From TMED14 sp964475135 (lineage in GTDB: Bacteria; Bacteroidota; Bacteroidia; Flavobacteriales; Schleiferiaceae): a DNA stretch of 56,260 bases. Location: assembly GCA_964475135.1 (NCBI GenBank), contig CAYYWL010000009.1, forward strand, positions 1 through 56,260. Direction: 5' to 3'. Every line of letters begins with the position of its first letter. The stretch's first letter is position 1. Of the stretch, positions 25,054 to 33,388 are shown piece by piece. Made by a program: the position numbers and the translations under genes. Under the pieces are notes generated by a model that was not told the origin of the DNA, did not search any database, and saw nothing but the letters and a program-made list of their open reading frames with translations.

Positions 25054-26229
25054 CTATTGGGCAATGGCCGTGCCACCGCGAAGGTGTGCCGTTTGCGCAA
25101 AAATTTCGGACAAAATGTCGGTCGTGGCAGCGTCCAGTTGCCGACCGCGGCGTGCGAGCACCCGCTCGGTCGTGGCCAATGCCTTGTCGAGGCGGTACTC
25201 AGTCATACCCTGCGAACCACCCCAGGAGAAGTCCGGAATAAAGTTTCGAGGAAAGCCCGCTCCAAAAATGTTGCACGCGACACCCACCACCGTGCCGGTG
25301 TTGAACATGGTGTTGATTCCAGCCTTGCTGTGGTCGCCCATTACCAAGCCGCAAAACTGCAGGCCGGTGGGTTCAAAACGGCCGCTGGGGTAGCTCCAGA
25401 GCTTGACCTCGCTGTAGTCGTTTTTGAGGTTGGAGTTGTTGGTGTCGGCGCCCAAGTTGCACCACTCGCCCAGTACGGCGTTGCCCAAAAAGCCATCGTG
25501 GCCCTTGTTGCTGTTGCCCCAGAGGACGGCGTTGTTCACCTCTCCCCCCACTTTACTTCCGGGGCCAATGGTCGTGGCGCCGTAGATTTTGGATCCGAGC
25601 TTAAGTTGCGAGCCTTCGCCCAGCGCGAGTGCGCCGCGCACGAGACTACCCTCCATGATTTCGCTGCCAGCTGCCAGGTAGATGGCTCCGGTCCGGCTGT
25701 TGAGCACACTAGCCTCGGCCACCGCGCCTTCTTCGGCAAAAATTCGGTCGCCAATGAGGGTGTTGGTGCCGCTGATCGCTGCGGAACTGCGTCCCGCCGT
25801 CAAAAGGTCAAAATCGGCCTCAAGGACCTCGGAATTGGCCGAAAAAAGATCAAATGGGCGGCGGGTCAAAAGTGCTGAATCGGCAAACACCACATTTTCA
25901 GTAGCATCGGCGCCATGGCTCGCCAGCCATTCGCCCTTGGCGTCGACAAGCTGCTGGCCGGGACGAAGCGAAGCGACGGCGTCCACAAGGGCATCGGTGG
26001 CAACCAGGCAACCGCGCACGTGGCGCACGGCATCGCCTTCGGGCTGACTCAGATCAAAACTACCGGCCAGGTAGGCGGCCGAATGGTACGAAAACGTTGA
26101 ACCCGGGCTGCGCAGCGACCATTTTTCGCGAAGGGTAGTTACACCTAAGCGCAGGTCGGCCACAGGCCGGGTCCAAGAAAGGGGCTTGAGCGTCTCGCGC
26201 TCGCCGCGGTCGTGGAAGATGTAGTGCAT
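25054..26229 (-). CDS. GlmU-family protein (putative sugar-nucleotidyl/acetyltransferase with left-handed beta-helix)
   Basis: A 391-residue protein of the Bacteroidota-specific GlmU-like group. The N-terminal region (FHDRGERETLKPLSWTRPVA) is an atypical nucleotidyltransferase-like domain. From about residue 180 the sequence shows hexapeptide-repeat spacing (AIYLAAGSEIMEG and GEGSQLKLGSKIYGATTIGP), as in acyltransferase beta-helices. The family is thought to supply UDP-GlcNAc for cell-wall and LPS synthesis; the activity is not proven here. The start at 26229 is 5 nt after TAccTTCG (26242-26235). It follows rpmE2 by 18 bp, a conserved pair in Bacteroidota. Confidence 0.85.
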   Translation of the reverse strand: MHYIFHDRGERETLKPLSWTRPVADLRLGVTTLREKWSLRSPGSTFSYHSAAYLAGSFDLSQPEGDAVRHVRGCLVATDALVDAVASLRPGQQLVDAKGEWLASHGADATENVVFADSALLTRRPFDLFSANSEVLEADFDLLTAGRSSAAISGTNTLIGDRIFAEEGAVAEASVLNSRTGAIYLAAGSEIMEGSLVRGALALGEGSQLKLGSKIYGATTIGPGSKVGGEVNNAVLWGNSNKGHDGFLGNAVLGEWCNLGADTNNSNLKNDYSEVKLWSYPSGRFEPTGLQFCGLVMGDHSKAGINTMFNTGTVVGVACNIFGAGFPRNFIPDFSWGGSQGMTEYRLDKALATTERVLARRGRQLDAATTDILSEIFAQTAHLRGGTAIAQ

Positions 26230-26247
26230 CCCCACGAAGGTAGCAGC

Positions 26248-26499
26248 TTACTTCGAGAATTTCGCGTAGCGGTTGCGGAACTTGTCCACACGACCCGCAG
26301 TATCGAGAAGCTTTTGCTTGCCCGTGTAAAATGGGTGCGAGTAGCTCGACACTTCCATCTTTACAAGTGGGTAGGCCACACCGTCAACCTCGAGGGTCTC
26401 TTTGGCATTGGCGCAGCTGCGGATCAAGGTGATGTCACCGGTGCCCATGTCTTTAAAAGCACACACACGGTAGTTGGTAGGGTGGAGGTTGTCTTTCAT
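26248..26499 (-). CDS. rpmE2: Ribosomal protein L31 type B
   Basis: An 83-residue L31 of the zinc-free type B. It begins MKDNLHPTNYRVCAFKDM and ends FRNRYAKFSK, with YSHPFYTGKQKLLDTAGRV typical of RpmE2. It lacks the CxxC zinc pairs of type A L31. It leads the run rpmE2-glmU-like-lon-porQ-cmk. A perfect TAcaTTTG at 26560-26553 gives it a leader of roughly 50 nt, in contrast to the leaderless genes nearby. Confidence 0.96.
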   Translation of the reverse strand: MKDNLHPTNYRVCAFKDMGTGDITLIRSCANAKETLEVDGVAYPLVKMEVSSYSHPFYTGKQKLLDTAGRVDKFRNRYAKFSK

Positions 26500-26552
26500 C
26501 GCTTCGTTATTTTAGATCGAGGTTTGGCCCGATCCCCATTTTTTGCGGACGG

Positions 26553-26560
26553 CAAATGTA
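26553..26560 (-). promoter_or_regulatory. -7 promoter element TAnnTTTG of rpmE2
   Basis: TAcaTTTG on the minus strand, 53 nt before the rpmE2 ATG. The sequence between it and the gene is T/C-rich on the minus strand but shows no strong hairpin. Confidence 0.55.
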
Positions 26561-26667
26561 CGAAATACTTTCGACCGGAGTTTTATTTTGAACTGCAAAT
26601 TTCGCGCTCGGATTCCGAACTGCAAAACTACGCCCCCGGTACGACCTTTGCAGCCAGCACGACCACC

Positions 26668-28161
26668 ATGTTGATCAAGCCACTTCGGCCACTAGCCACC
26701 GCATTCATCCTCGCCCTGCTCGCCCTCGCGTCGTGCCGGCCCGAGTACCGGTTCGCTCCCGAGCCGGTGACACTCGTGCGCAGCCAGGACACCGTCTACC
26801 TCGACACCGTCTTTGCCACGGTCGGTAGCTCCACGCGGAGCGTCCGCCTTGTCAACCCCAGCGCCTACGACATCAACCTCAGCCGAATTAGCCTTGGCCG
26901 CGGAACCGAGTCCCCCTTTCGCTTCAACGCCAACGGCCAGCCCGGACCTGAGCTCGAAAACGTGGTGATTCCGGCCCGCGACAGCATCTGGATTTTTGTC
27001 GAAACCACTGCGCCCCGCGGCGACGGCGAGATGCTCTGGGAAGATTCCCTGCGCGTTGAGCAAGGAAGCTTTGCCCAAAACATTTATCTCGTGGCGCTCG
27101 CCTGGGACGCGCACTTCCACTACCCCAACCGCGTCCTGACGATTCCGCAGCCCGAACCCTACCCCGACATCCTTATTCCCTACGTGATTTTGGGTGCCAA
27201 CGAGGTTTGGGCCAACGACAAGCCGCACGTCGTCTACGGCTACGCGGTGGTTGACAGCGGGGCCTCCCTGGACATTTTGGCGGGCGCCCAGGTTCACTTT
27301 CACAGCGGCTCCGGCCTTTGGGTTGCTTCGGGCGGAACCCTTCGGGTCGATGCCGCCGGGGCCGGATCCTACGACGAACCCGCGGTGCTTCAGGGCGACC
27401 GCCTCGAACCTTTTTACCACAACATCGCCGGCCAATGGGGTGGCGTGCTGGGTGGAATCTTTTTGCAGCGCGGCGCCCGGGCCGACATTCGCAACGCGTG
27501 GATCCGCAACGGAACCCTCGGCATTCGCTGCGACAGCGTGGCCGACGGCGAGCCCCACAACCTTATGGTGCGCGACAGCCGTATTACCGACTTCAGCCGT
27601 GCCGCCATCTACAGCGGATTTGGCCGCATCCGACTCGAAAACACCGTCGTGGCCAACTCCGGCCTCTACAACCTCTACACCTTGGGCGGACGCGTCGAAG
27701 CAGACCACTGCACGTTTGCCAACTCATTCCCGGGACCCCGATCTACGCCCTCCATTGGCCTCTTTAACCGCTACGACGACGGAACCGGAACCTTTCGCTA
27801 CCGCGCCCTGCTGCAGGCCGACGTTCGCAACTGCATCGTGGACGGAAGCCAAGAGTCCGAAGTCGGCTTCGGATACGGACCCCAAGCCGCATTCAACTAC
27901 CGCTTTGAAGGATCTCTGCTCAAGCTGAACCGCTTCCCCGACCCCGCCCTCTACGACGTCAACGACCCCGCGCGCTTTGAGGGCTGCGTGTTCAATGTGA
28001 ATCCGCAGTTCGAGGCATCAAGCGCGTTTAACTACCGACTCAAATTGGGCTCGCCAGCCCTCGGGATCGGCTGGCCCAACGCCACCAACGCCGTTCCGGT
28101 TGACGCCCTCGGGCAGCTGCGGCCAAGTCCGGCTGACGTGGGCGCCCTAGAAACGTTGTAA
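26668..28161 (+). CDS. Right-handed beta-helix lipoprotein, conserved in Bacteroidota, function unknown
   Basis: A 497-residue lipoprotein. The signal peptide spans residues 1-23 with lipobox ALASC. The N-terminal third (DTVYLDTVFATVGSSTRSVR, then the NPSAYDINLSRISLG region) looks like an Ig/MSP-type beta-sandwich. After about residue 210 the sequence has the spacing of a parallel beta-helix (ADIRNAWIRNGTLGIRC and RIRLENTVVANSGLYNLYTL). It is probably surface or periplasmic. No enzymatic residues can be assigned. The start at 26668 gives a clean lipoprotein signal; sequence upstream in the same frame is antisense to rpmE2. A near-consensus GAccTTTG is at 26643-26650. Confidence 0.78.
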   Translation: MLIKPLRPLATAFILALLALASCRPEYRFAPEPVTLVRSQDTVYLDTVFATVGSSTRSVRLVNPSAYDINLSRISLGRGTESPFRFNANGQPGPELENVVIPARDSIWIFVETTAPRGDGEMLWEDSLRVEQGSFAQNIYLVALAWDAHFHYPNRVLTIPQPEPYPDILIPYVILGANEVWANDKPHVVYGYAVVDSGASLDILAGAQVHFHSGSGLWVASGGTLRVDAAGAGSYDEPAVLQGDRLEPFYHNIAGQWGGVLGGIFLQRGARADIRNAWIRNGTLGIRCDSVADGEPHNLMVRDSRITDFSRAAIYSGFGRIRLENTVVANSGLYNLYTLGGRVEADHCTFANSFPGPRSTPSIGLFNRYDDGTGTFRYRALLQADVRNCIVDGSQESEVGFGYGPQAAFNYRFEGSLLKLNRFPDPALYDVNDPARFEGCVFNVNPQFEASSAFNYRLKLGSPALGIGWPNATNAVPVDALGQLRPSPADVGALETL

Positions 28162-28169
28162 ACGGCTGT

Positions 28170-29039
28170 TTATCCCAAACCCACTAAAAACGCCGGAGTA
28201 TCCACNNNNNNNNNNNNNNNNNNNNNNNNNNNNNNNNNNNNNNNNNNNNNNNNNNNNNNNNNNNNNNNNNNNNNNNNNNNNNNNNNNNNNNNNNNNNNNN
28301 NNNNNAGGGCGCGGTGGTAGTCGTAGTTCGACCCGTAGCGGGCGTGCTCGGCAATCCGACCCCACTTCATCCACGAGGCAAAGAGGCGTTGCACGTCAAA
28401 TCCGCGCTCGAGAGCGAGGTGGGTCACGCTGCGGCACCCGCGGCCGAAGTAGCGAAAGAGGTCATCCGAAAGGGCATCGAGCTCGGAGTCGGTAGCGTCG
28501 GCCGGAACCACCGCTGCCGAGGTACGAGCCCCACGCAAAATGCGCGGAACCGTCGAAAAGTATTGGTCAAAATGTGCGACGGCATGGTCGCCTCCGGTGG
28601 CAATTAACGCCTCCACGCCGTTGAGCCGTTCCACCACCTCGAGGTCGGCTTCGGAATCGAGCGACTTCAACCGGCGAAGTACTTCAGCAGTTAAAATGGG
28701 GTCGTCGGATGAGGGCTTGAACCGAACCCGGTGGCCCGCAACGTAGCCGCACAGCAGGTCGTGCAGCGCGACCAGCGGAAGGTTTCCCGCGCCCACCATT
28801 CCGACGGTTCGCGAAGTGGTTCCGCCCAATGGCCACATCGGAATCCACGCGTCGAGCGACTCGCGCCTCAGTGCGTCGGTCCACGCATTCAGCGCGTCCG
28901 CGGTGAATTCAGGCGAAAACCAGGGATTTCGTGCTGAAGCGCTCGCCAAAAGTTGGGGATCCGCGGCCATGCTGCGCAGCTCCGAACCGAGGCGTTCAAG
29001 GACCAAAAAACGAGTGCAGAGCAGGGCGGAATCAAGCAT
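28170..29039 (-). CDS. Acyl-CoA reductase (LuxC-like), interrupted by an assembly gap
   Basis: This encodes a LuxC/acyl-CoA reductase-family protein, predicted to reduce acyl-CoA to fatty aldehyde. Visible parts include WPLGGTTSRTVGMVGAGNLP (about 80-100), GARTSAAVVPADATDSELDA and GRGCRSVTHLALERGFD. A 100-N gap removes most of the C-terminal domain; the frame resumes with VDTPAFLVGLG, as in Bacteroidota relatives. The gap is a placeholder, since about 80 or more residues are probably missing. The start ATG at 29039 is preferred over a GTG at 29075 because the GTG lies within the promoter TActTTTG (29080-29073). No other lux genes are present. Confidence 0.82.
   Translation of the reverse strand: MLDSALLCTRFLVLERLGSELRSMAADPQLLASASARNPWFSPEFTADALNAWTDALRRESLDAWIPMWPLGGTTSRTVGMVGAGNLPLVALHDLLCGYVAGHRVRFKPSSDDPILTAEVLRRLKSLDSEADLEVVERLNGVEALIATGGDHAVAHFDQYFSTVPRILRGARTSAAVVPADATDSELDALSDDLFRYFGRGCRSVTHLALERGFDVQRLFASWMKWGRIAEHARYGSNYDYHRAXXXXXXXXXXXXXXXXXXXXXXXXXXXXXXXXXXVDTPAFLVGLG
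28206..28305. other. Assembly gap (100 N)
   Basis: A run of exactly 100 N in the 3' part of the acyl-CoA reductase gene, with no flanking duplication. Confidence 0.99.
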
Positions 29040-29058
29040 CAGTGCAGAAAAAAGGGCG

Positions 29059-29066
29059 TATCTTTG
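29059..29066 (+). promoter_or_regulatory. -7 promoter element TAnnTTTG of the ferredoxin gene
   Basis: A perfect TAtcTTTG, 24 nt before the ferredoxin ATG. It lies 6 bp from a minus-strand element at 29073-29080. Confidence 0.6.
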
Positions 29067-29072
29067 CCGCCA

Positions 29073-29080
29073 CAAAAGTA
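29073..29080 (-). promoter_or_regulatory. -7 promoter element TAnnTTTG of the acyl-CoA reductase gene
   Basis: A perfect TActTTTG on the minus strand, 33 nt before the ATG at 29039. It faces the ferredoxin element so closely that only one polymerase could bind at a time. Confidence 0.6.
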
Positions 29081-29090
29081 CGCTTCGAAT

Positions 29091-29441
29091 ATGGCCATTA
29101 AGATTACCGACGAGTGCATCAACTGCGGTGCGTGTGAGGCAGAATGCCCCAACAACGCGATCTACGAAGGCGGCATGGAATGGCGCTTCGCCGACGGCAC
29201 CAAACTCAACGGAGGATTGGTAAGCAAGAGCGGACTAAAGACGGATGCGTCAACCGCTCAAGAGCCCGTGAGCTTTGACTACTACTACATTGTGACCGAC
29301 AAGTGCACCGAGTGCGTGGGATTCCACGAAACACCCCAGTGCGCCGAGGTGTGCCCGGTGGACTGCTGTGTACCCGACGAGGACCACGTCGAGTCGCGCG
29401 AAGAGCTCGAGGCTAAAAAATCCTTCCTGCACCTGGATTGA
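29091..29441 (+). CDS. 2[4Fe-4S] dicluster ferredoxin
   Basis: A 116-residue ferredoxin. Cluster I uses CINCGACEAECP (residues 9-20). Cluster II uses CTECVGFHETPQCAEVCP near residues 73-90, with the longer spacing of the YfhL/Allochromatium-type ferredoxins. It is a soluble electron carrier. In Bacteroidota a ferredoxin of this kind is commonly divergent from an acyl-CoA reductase, as here. The ATG at 29091 fits the promoter and the conserved AIKITDECINCG start. The TGA overlaps the next ATG by one base. Confidence 0.95.
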   Translation: MAIKITDECINCGACEAECPNNAIYEGGMEWRFADGTKLNGGLVSKSGLKTDASTAQEPVSFDYYYIVTDKCTECVGFHETPQCAEVCPVDCCVPDEDHVESREELEAKKSFLHLD

Positions 29442-30199
29442 TGCGCCACGTAGCCCTGATTCTGATTGCGCTTGCCGCTGGAACAGGGAATTCGTGGGCC
29501 CAATCGCCCGCCCTTGATTCGTTGGTTGCCGTCTCGCGCAACCGAGAGCTGAACGACGCCCCGCGACTTGAGGCACTCGATTCGTTGGCAGCGCAGACAC
29601 TTCGGATTCTTCGCGCCAATCCCTCGGCAAAGCCGGTTCCGATCCCTGAAAACGCCCTGCGCACTGAGAGCCCTGACGGGCGGATTGTGCTGGTTACCCT
29701 GAATGCTCCGCTGAACGACGGGAGCTATGCCTACCGCGGCATCGCCGGCCGCCCGGACGGTGCGAAGGGTATGGTTTGGGTTCCGCTCACCGAGGGACAG
29801 TGGCCCGAAGCCATCGTGTACCGAATTACCTCGGCGCGCTACCGCCGCAAGACCTACTACATGTCGCTTTGGTTCAGGCCGCACCTCAACGGGGTGCAAG
29901 AAAAGGGCATCGAGCCCGTGATTCCGACCCGAAGCCGTTTGGTGTTTGGCGCCCGCGTCTTTGCGGTCAAGAAGTTCAACGACGAAACGTTTAAAAAAGC
30001 ACCCGAGCGACTGGTGCTGCGCTACGGCCCGATGGCCACCGCCGCCGTTCGCCCCGAGAAGCCCGGAGTAATTGTCATCGACGAAGTCGCCCCCATCCGC
30101 GACGCTCCCAAAGGGCAGTACCGCTACTACGGCCCGACGGCCGTGCAAACTCGACTCATTTTTCGCGACGGAAAATGGCGTTTTGAAACCTTACCCTAA
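29441..30199 (+). CDS. Secreted hypothetical protein
   Basis: A 252-residue protein with a signal peptide (residues 1-21, ending NSWAQ). The mature part carries a region GRIVLVTLNAPLNDGSYAY and a C-terminal half with alternating hydrophobic residues (RLVFGARVFAVKKF and TRLIFRDGKWRFETLP), suggesting a beta-rich periplasmic or outer-membrane-associated protein. I recognise no family or catalytic motif. It starts at the ATG overlapping the ferredoxin stop (TGATG), so the two are probably co-transcribed. Confidence 0.7.
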   Translation: MRHVALILIALAAGTGNSWAQSPALDSLVAVSRNRELNDAPRLEALDSLAAQTLRILRANPSAKPVPIPENALRTESPDGRIVLVTLNAPLNDGSYAYRGIAGRPDGAKGMVWVPLTEGQWPEAIVYRITSARYRRKTYYMSLWFRPHLNGVQEKGIEPVIPTRSRLVFGARVFAVKKFNDETFKKAPERLVLRYGPMATAAVRPEKPGVIVIDEVAPIRDAPKGQYRYYGPTAVQTRLIFRDGKWRFETLP

Positions 30200-30210
30200 C
30201 CTAAGCCCCC

Positions 30211-30218
30211 TAACTTTG
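30211..30218 (+). promoter_or_regulatory. -7 promoter element TAnnTTTG of serC
   Basis: A perfect TAacTTTG, 5 nt before the serC ATG. Confidence 0.65.
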
Positions 30219-30223
30219 CACCC

Positions 30224-31300
30224 ATGAAAAAGCACAACTTTACGGCTGGACCCTGCATTTTGGCTCCCGAAGTTTTTGAAGGCGCCGCAGCCGCAGTTCG
30301 CGAATTCGAAGGAATGGGGCTTTCGCTCCTCGAAATCAGCCACCGCGACAAGAAGGTCGTGGCCGTAATGGAAGAAGCTCAGCAGCGTGTGCTACAGACC
30401 CTTGGACTGGGCGACGACTACGCCGTGCTCTTTCTGCAAGGCGGCGCGAGTAGCCAGTTTGCGATGGTTCCGTTCAACCTTCTGACGTCGAGCGGCCGCG
30501 CCGGTTACCTCAATACCGGAACTTGGGCCACCAAAGCCCTCGAAGAAGCCAACAAGCTCGCTCCCGGGCAAGCCCTTGAGCTCGCTTCGAGCAAGGACCG
30601 CAACTTCAGCTACATCCCCAAGGTATTCGCGATTCCGAACGGATTGGACTACGTGCACTATACGTCGAACAACACGATCTACGGAACCCAAATGAAGGCC
30701 TTCACCAAGACCGACGGTTTGATGGTCTGCGACATGTCGTCCGACATCTTCAGCCGCCAAATGGACTACTCGGCCTTTGACCTCATCTACGCCGGAGCCC
30801 AGAAAAACCTCGGACCCGCCGGCGCCACCTTGGTAGTCGTGCGCAAGGACATCCTCGGCAAATCCGGTCGCTACATTCCGACCATGTTTGACTACCCCAC
30901 GCACATCAAGGGAGAGTCGATGTACAACACTCCGCCGGTGTTTTCGCTTTACGTCAGCCTGCTGACGCTGCGCTGGATGGACGCCCAAGGCGGTCTGCCC
31001 GAAATGGAGCGCCGTGCCAACGCCCGCGCCGCCGCACTCTACGGTGAGATTGACCGCAACCCTCTTTTTGTCGGAACCGCCGCCACCGAGGACCGCTCGC
31101 CAATGAACGCCTGCTTCCTTTTGCACGACGAAGCGGCCCACAAAGACGTGTTTGACGGACTCGCTAAAGAGGCAGGTTTGGTCGGACTCGCCGGACACCG
31201 CAGCGTTGGCGGCTACCGCGCGTCGATGTACAACGCACTTGAGCAATCGAGTGTCGAAGCCCTTGTTGAAGTCATGCGCGAAGTCGAACGCCGCGCCTAA
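30224..31300 (+). CDS. serC: Phosphoserine aminotransferase
   Basis: A 358-residue PLP-dependent class V aminotransferase that converts 3-phosphohydroxypyruvate and glutamate to phosphoserine. It begins with the typical HNFTAGPCILAPEVF. It has GGASSQFAMVPFNLL near residue 75 and the PLP Lys in YAGAQKNLGPAGATLVVV near 193-210. It is followed 21 bp later by serA, the preceding step, and then DUF1015, an order conserved in Bacteroidota. The promoter element 5 nt upstream sets the start. Confidence 0.97.
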   Translation: MKKHNFTAGPCILAPEVFEGAAAAVREFEGMGLSLLEISHRDKKVVAVMEEAQQRVLQTLGLGDDYAVLFLQGGASSQFAMVPFNLLTSSGRAGYLNTGTWATKALEEANKLAPGQALELASSKDRNFSYIPKVFAIPNGLDYVHYTSNNTIYGTQMKAFTKTDGLMVCDMSSDIFSRQMDYSAFDLIYAGAQKNLGPAGATLVVVRKDILGKSGRYIPTMFDYPTHIKGESMYNTPPVFSLYVSLLTLRWMDAQGGLPEMERRANARAAALYGEIDRNPLFVGTAATEDRSPMNACFLLHDEAAHKDVFDGLAKEAGLVGLAGHRSVGGYRASMYNALEQSSVEALVEVMREVERRA

Positions 31301-31321
31301 TCATTTTTTTATCTCTTTCTC

Positions 31322-32266
31322 ATGATCGTACTCGCCAATGACGGCATCGCAGCCTCAGGTCAAGCCAAACTCGAGGCCGCCGGCCACACCGTACTGACGA
31401 CTAAAGTTGCCCAAGAGCAGCTCGCGGACTTCATCAATTCCGAAAAAGTGGACGTGCTCCTCGTGCGTTCGGCAACCACGGCCCGCGCCGCCCTTATCGA
31501 CGCATGCCCCGGACTCAAAATGATTGGTCGTGGCGGAGTCGGCATGGACAACATCGACGTCGACTACGCCAAGAGCAAAGGAATCAACGTATTCAACACG
31601 CCCGCTGCCAGCTCTGAGAGCGTGGCCGAGCTAGTGTTTGCGCACCTCAGCGGCCTATTGCGCTTCTTGCCCGACAGCAACCGAATGATGCCCCTTGAAG
31701 GCGAAGCCAAGTTCGACGGACTGAAAAAGGCCTACGGAAAAGGCCTCGAACTGCGGGGCAAAACCCTCGGAATCATCGGATTTGGCCGCATCGGCCGCGC
31801 CGTAGCCCGCCAAGGCTACGGACTCGGAATGAAGATTGTCGCCCACGACCCCTTTGTGACCGACGGAAGCTTCGAGGTACAGTTTGCCGACGGCCAGAAG
31901 CTCAGCACTTCAGCCACGATGCTCAGCATGAGCGACTTACTTGCTACGTCTGACGCCGTAAGCATTCACATCGCCGGCAAATCTGAAGTCCTCGGAGCGG
32001 CCGAGCTCGCCCAGATGAAAAAGGGAGCCTTTTTGGTCAACGCCGCCCGCGGCGGAGTCGTCAACGAAGAAGCCCTACTTAACGCACTCGACAACGGCCA
32101 CCTGGCTGGAGCCGCCCTCGACGTCTTCACCAACGAGCCCACGCCCCACGTCAACTTGCTTATGCACGAAAAGCTTTCACTGACTCCGCACATCGGAGCC
32201 GCCACCGAAGAGGCTCAGGACCGCATCAGCACCGAGTTGGCCGAAACCATCATCGCGAACGCGTAA
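31322..32266 (+). CDS. serA: D-3-phosphoglycerate dehydrogenase, short form
   Basis: A 314-residue NAD-dependent D-isomer 2-hydroxyacid dehydrogenase, the first step of serine synthesis. The Rossmann motif GIIGFGRIGRAVAR is at about residues 147-160. Catalytic Arg, Glu and His are visible in NAARGGVVNEEAL, DVFTNEPTP and LTPHIGAATEEAQ. There is no C-terminal ACT or ASB domain, so the serine feedback control of the E. coli enzyme is not expected. It is co-oriented with serC and 3 bp before the DUF1015 gene. Confidence 0.95.
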   Translation: MIVLANDGIAASGQAKLEAAGHTVLTTKVAQEQLADFINSEKVDVLLVRSATTARAALIDACPGLKMIGRGGVGMDNIDVDYAKSKGINVFNTPAASSESVAELVFAHLSGLLRFLPDSNRMMPLEGEAKFDGLKKAYGKGLELRGKTLGIIGFGRIGRAVARQGYGLGMKIVAHDPFVTDGSFEVQFADGQKLSTSATMLSMSDLLATSDAVSIHIAGKSEVLGAAELAQMKKGAFLVNAARGGVVNEEALLNALDNGHLAGAALDVFTNEPTPHVNLLMHEKLSLTPHIGAATEEAQDRISTELAETIIANA

Positions 32267-32269
32267 ACT

Positions 32270-33388
32270 GTGGCGCGATTTGAGCCCTTTACTGCGGTTC
32301 GTCCGCCCCGCGCGCTTGCCGGTTTGGTGAGCACGCGTTCGTACGTCACGTACAGCGAAGAGGAACTAGCGCACAAACTCGGGACCAACCCCTACTCTTT
32401 TCTGCACGTTCTTCAGCGCCGCTCAGCGCACGAGGATGCTCGGTTCAGCGGTGTCCGCAAGGGGTTTGAAGATTTTTTGGCCGACGGAACCCTCGTTGCC
32501 GACGCCGAGCCCCACATCTACCTCTACCGCCAGCAGTGGTCGGGGCATACGTTTGTGGGCTACCTCGGATTGGTTTCGCTCGAGGACTACAGGGCCGGAC
32601 GCATCATCAAGCACGAGCACACCCTCGAGGCCCGCGAAGCCCTCTTTGCCCGCTACCTTGAAACCGTCGGATTCCATGCGGAACCCGTACTTCTGACGCA
32701 CCCCCCGCTCGCCGAACTCACGGCTACAGCCGCACAAGTTCAGGCAACCGAGCCCCTTCTGGACTTCGCTACGACGGACGGCGCGGTCCATACCCTTTGG
32801 GCCGTACCCGCTCCCGAGCCCGTGCAGGCGGCTTTGGCGCAGCTCGGACGCCTGTACATCGCCGACGGCCACCACCGCATGGCCTCATCCGAACGGCTCG
32901 GTGAAGATGCGCACGTCATGGCGTACTTAGTGGACAGCAGTCAACTGCACATCGCCTCCTTTCACCGGCATATAGCGGGCGTTCCGCAAGGCGATTGGGT
33001 CGCATCCGTGGGCGCCAAGTCGCTGGACCACCGCCCTGAGGGCCTCCCTGAGCGCGGATTTTATGCCTTGGACCACCGCGGATGGTGGCAATTCGACCCA
33101 GCGGACCTAGCGTTTCCCGAAAGCACGTGGCTGTTCGACCGCATCTTAGCTCCGTTCTGGGGCGTGGTGGACGAGCGCCACGATGCACGGATCCGCTACG
33201 AACCAGGCGTCGTCGACCTTGCCACCGTCGAAGCAGAACGCCGCGACCTCGAGACCATTTTTGTGCTTCCGCACCCGCACTGGCGCGACATCGAACGTTG
33301 GGCTGACCAGGGCAAATCGGTTCCGCCCAAGTCCACCTACATCGAGCCCAAATTGCGGTCGGGCGTAACCTTATACGCCTGGAAATGA
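32270..33388 (+). CDS. DUF1015 family protein in the serine operon
   Basis: A 372-residue protein of the widespread DUF1015 family, whose biochemical role I do not know to be established. It starts at GTG 3 bp after the serA stop. Typical segments are the N-terminal FEPFTAVRPPRALAGLVSTR, NPYSFLHVLQR, LYIADGHHRMASSERL near 200-215, and HPHWRDIERWADQGKSVPPK at the end. The DGHHR motif is the most conserved part and suggests a nucleotide or metal site. The tight link to serC-serA is conserved and suggests a role in serine metabolism. Confidence 0.88.
   Translation: MARFEPFTAVRPPRALAGLVSTRSYVTYSEEELAHKLGTNPYSFLHVLQRRSAHEDARFSGVRKGFEDFLADGTLVADAEPHIYLYRQQWSGHTFVGYLGLVSLEDYRAGRIIKHEHTLEAREALFARYLETVGFHAEPVLLTHPPLAELTATAAQVQATEPLLDFATTDGAVHTLWAVPAPEPVQAALAQLGRLYIADGHHRMASSERLGEDAHVMAYLVDSSQLHIASFHRHIAGVPQGDWVASVGAKSLDHRPEGLPERGFYALDHRGWWQFDPADLAFPESTWLFDRILAPFWGVVDERHDARIRYEPGVVDLATVEAERRDLETIFVLPHPHWRDIERWADQGKSVPPKSTYIEPKLRSGVTLYAWK

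Noticed and set aside
24673..25878. 401-codon plus-strand frame over lon and the GlmU-like gene
   Set aside because: It spans parts of two well-supported minus-strand genes and their junction, so it cannot be a real gene.
26692..27708. 338-codon minus-strand frame over the beta-helix lipoprotein
   Set aside because: Antisense to a lipoprotein with a signal peptide and conserved segments; the Gly/Val/Ala-rich translation is typical shadow coding.
28170..29039. Part of a bioluminescence (lux) operon
   Set aside because: Only a LuxC-like acyl-CoA reductase is present, beside a ferredoxin; there is no luciferase or LuxD/LuxE, and the pair is common in non-luminous Bacteroidota.
29285..30148. 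287-codon minus-strand frame over the ferredoxin and the secreted hypothetical protein
   Set aside because: The ferredoxin cluster motifs on the plus strand are unambiguous; the opposite frame is low-complexity shadow.
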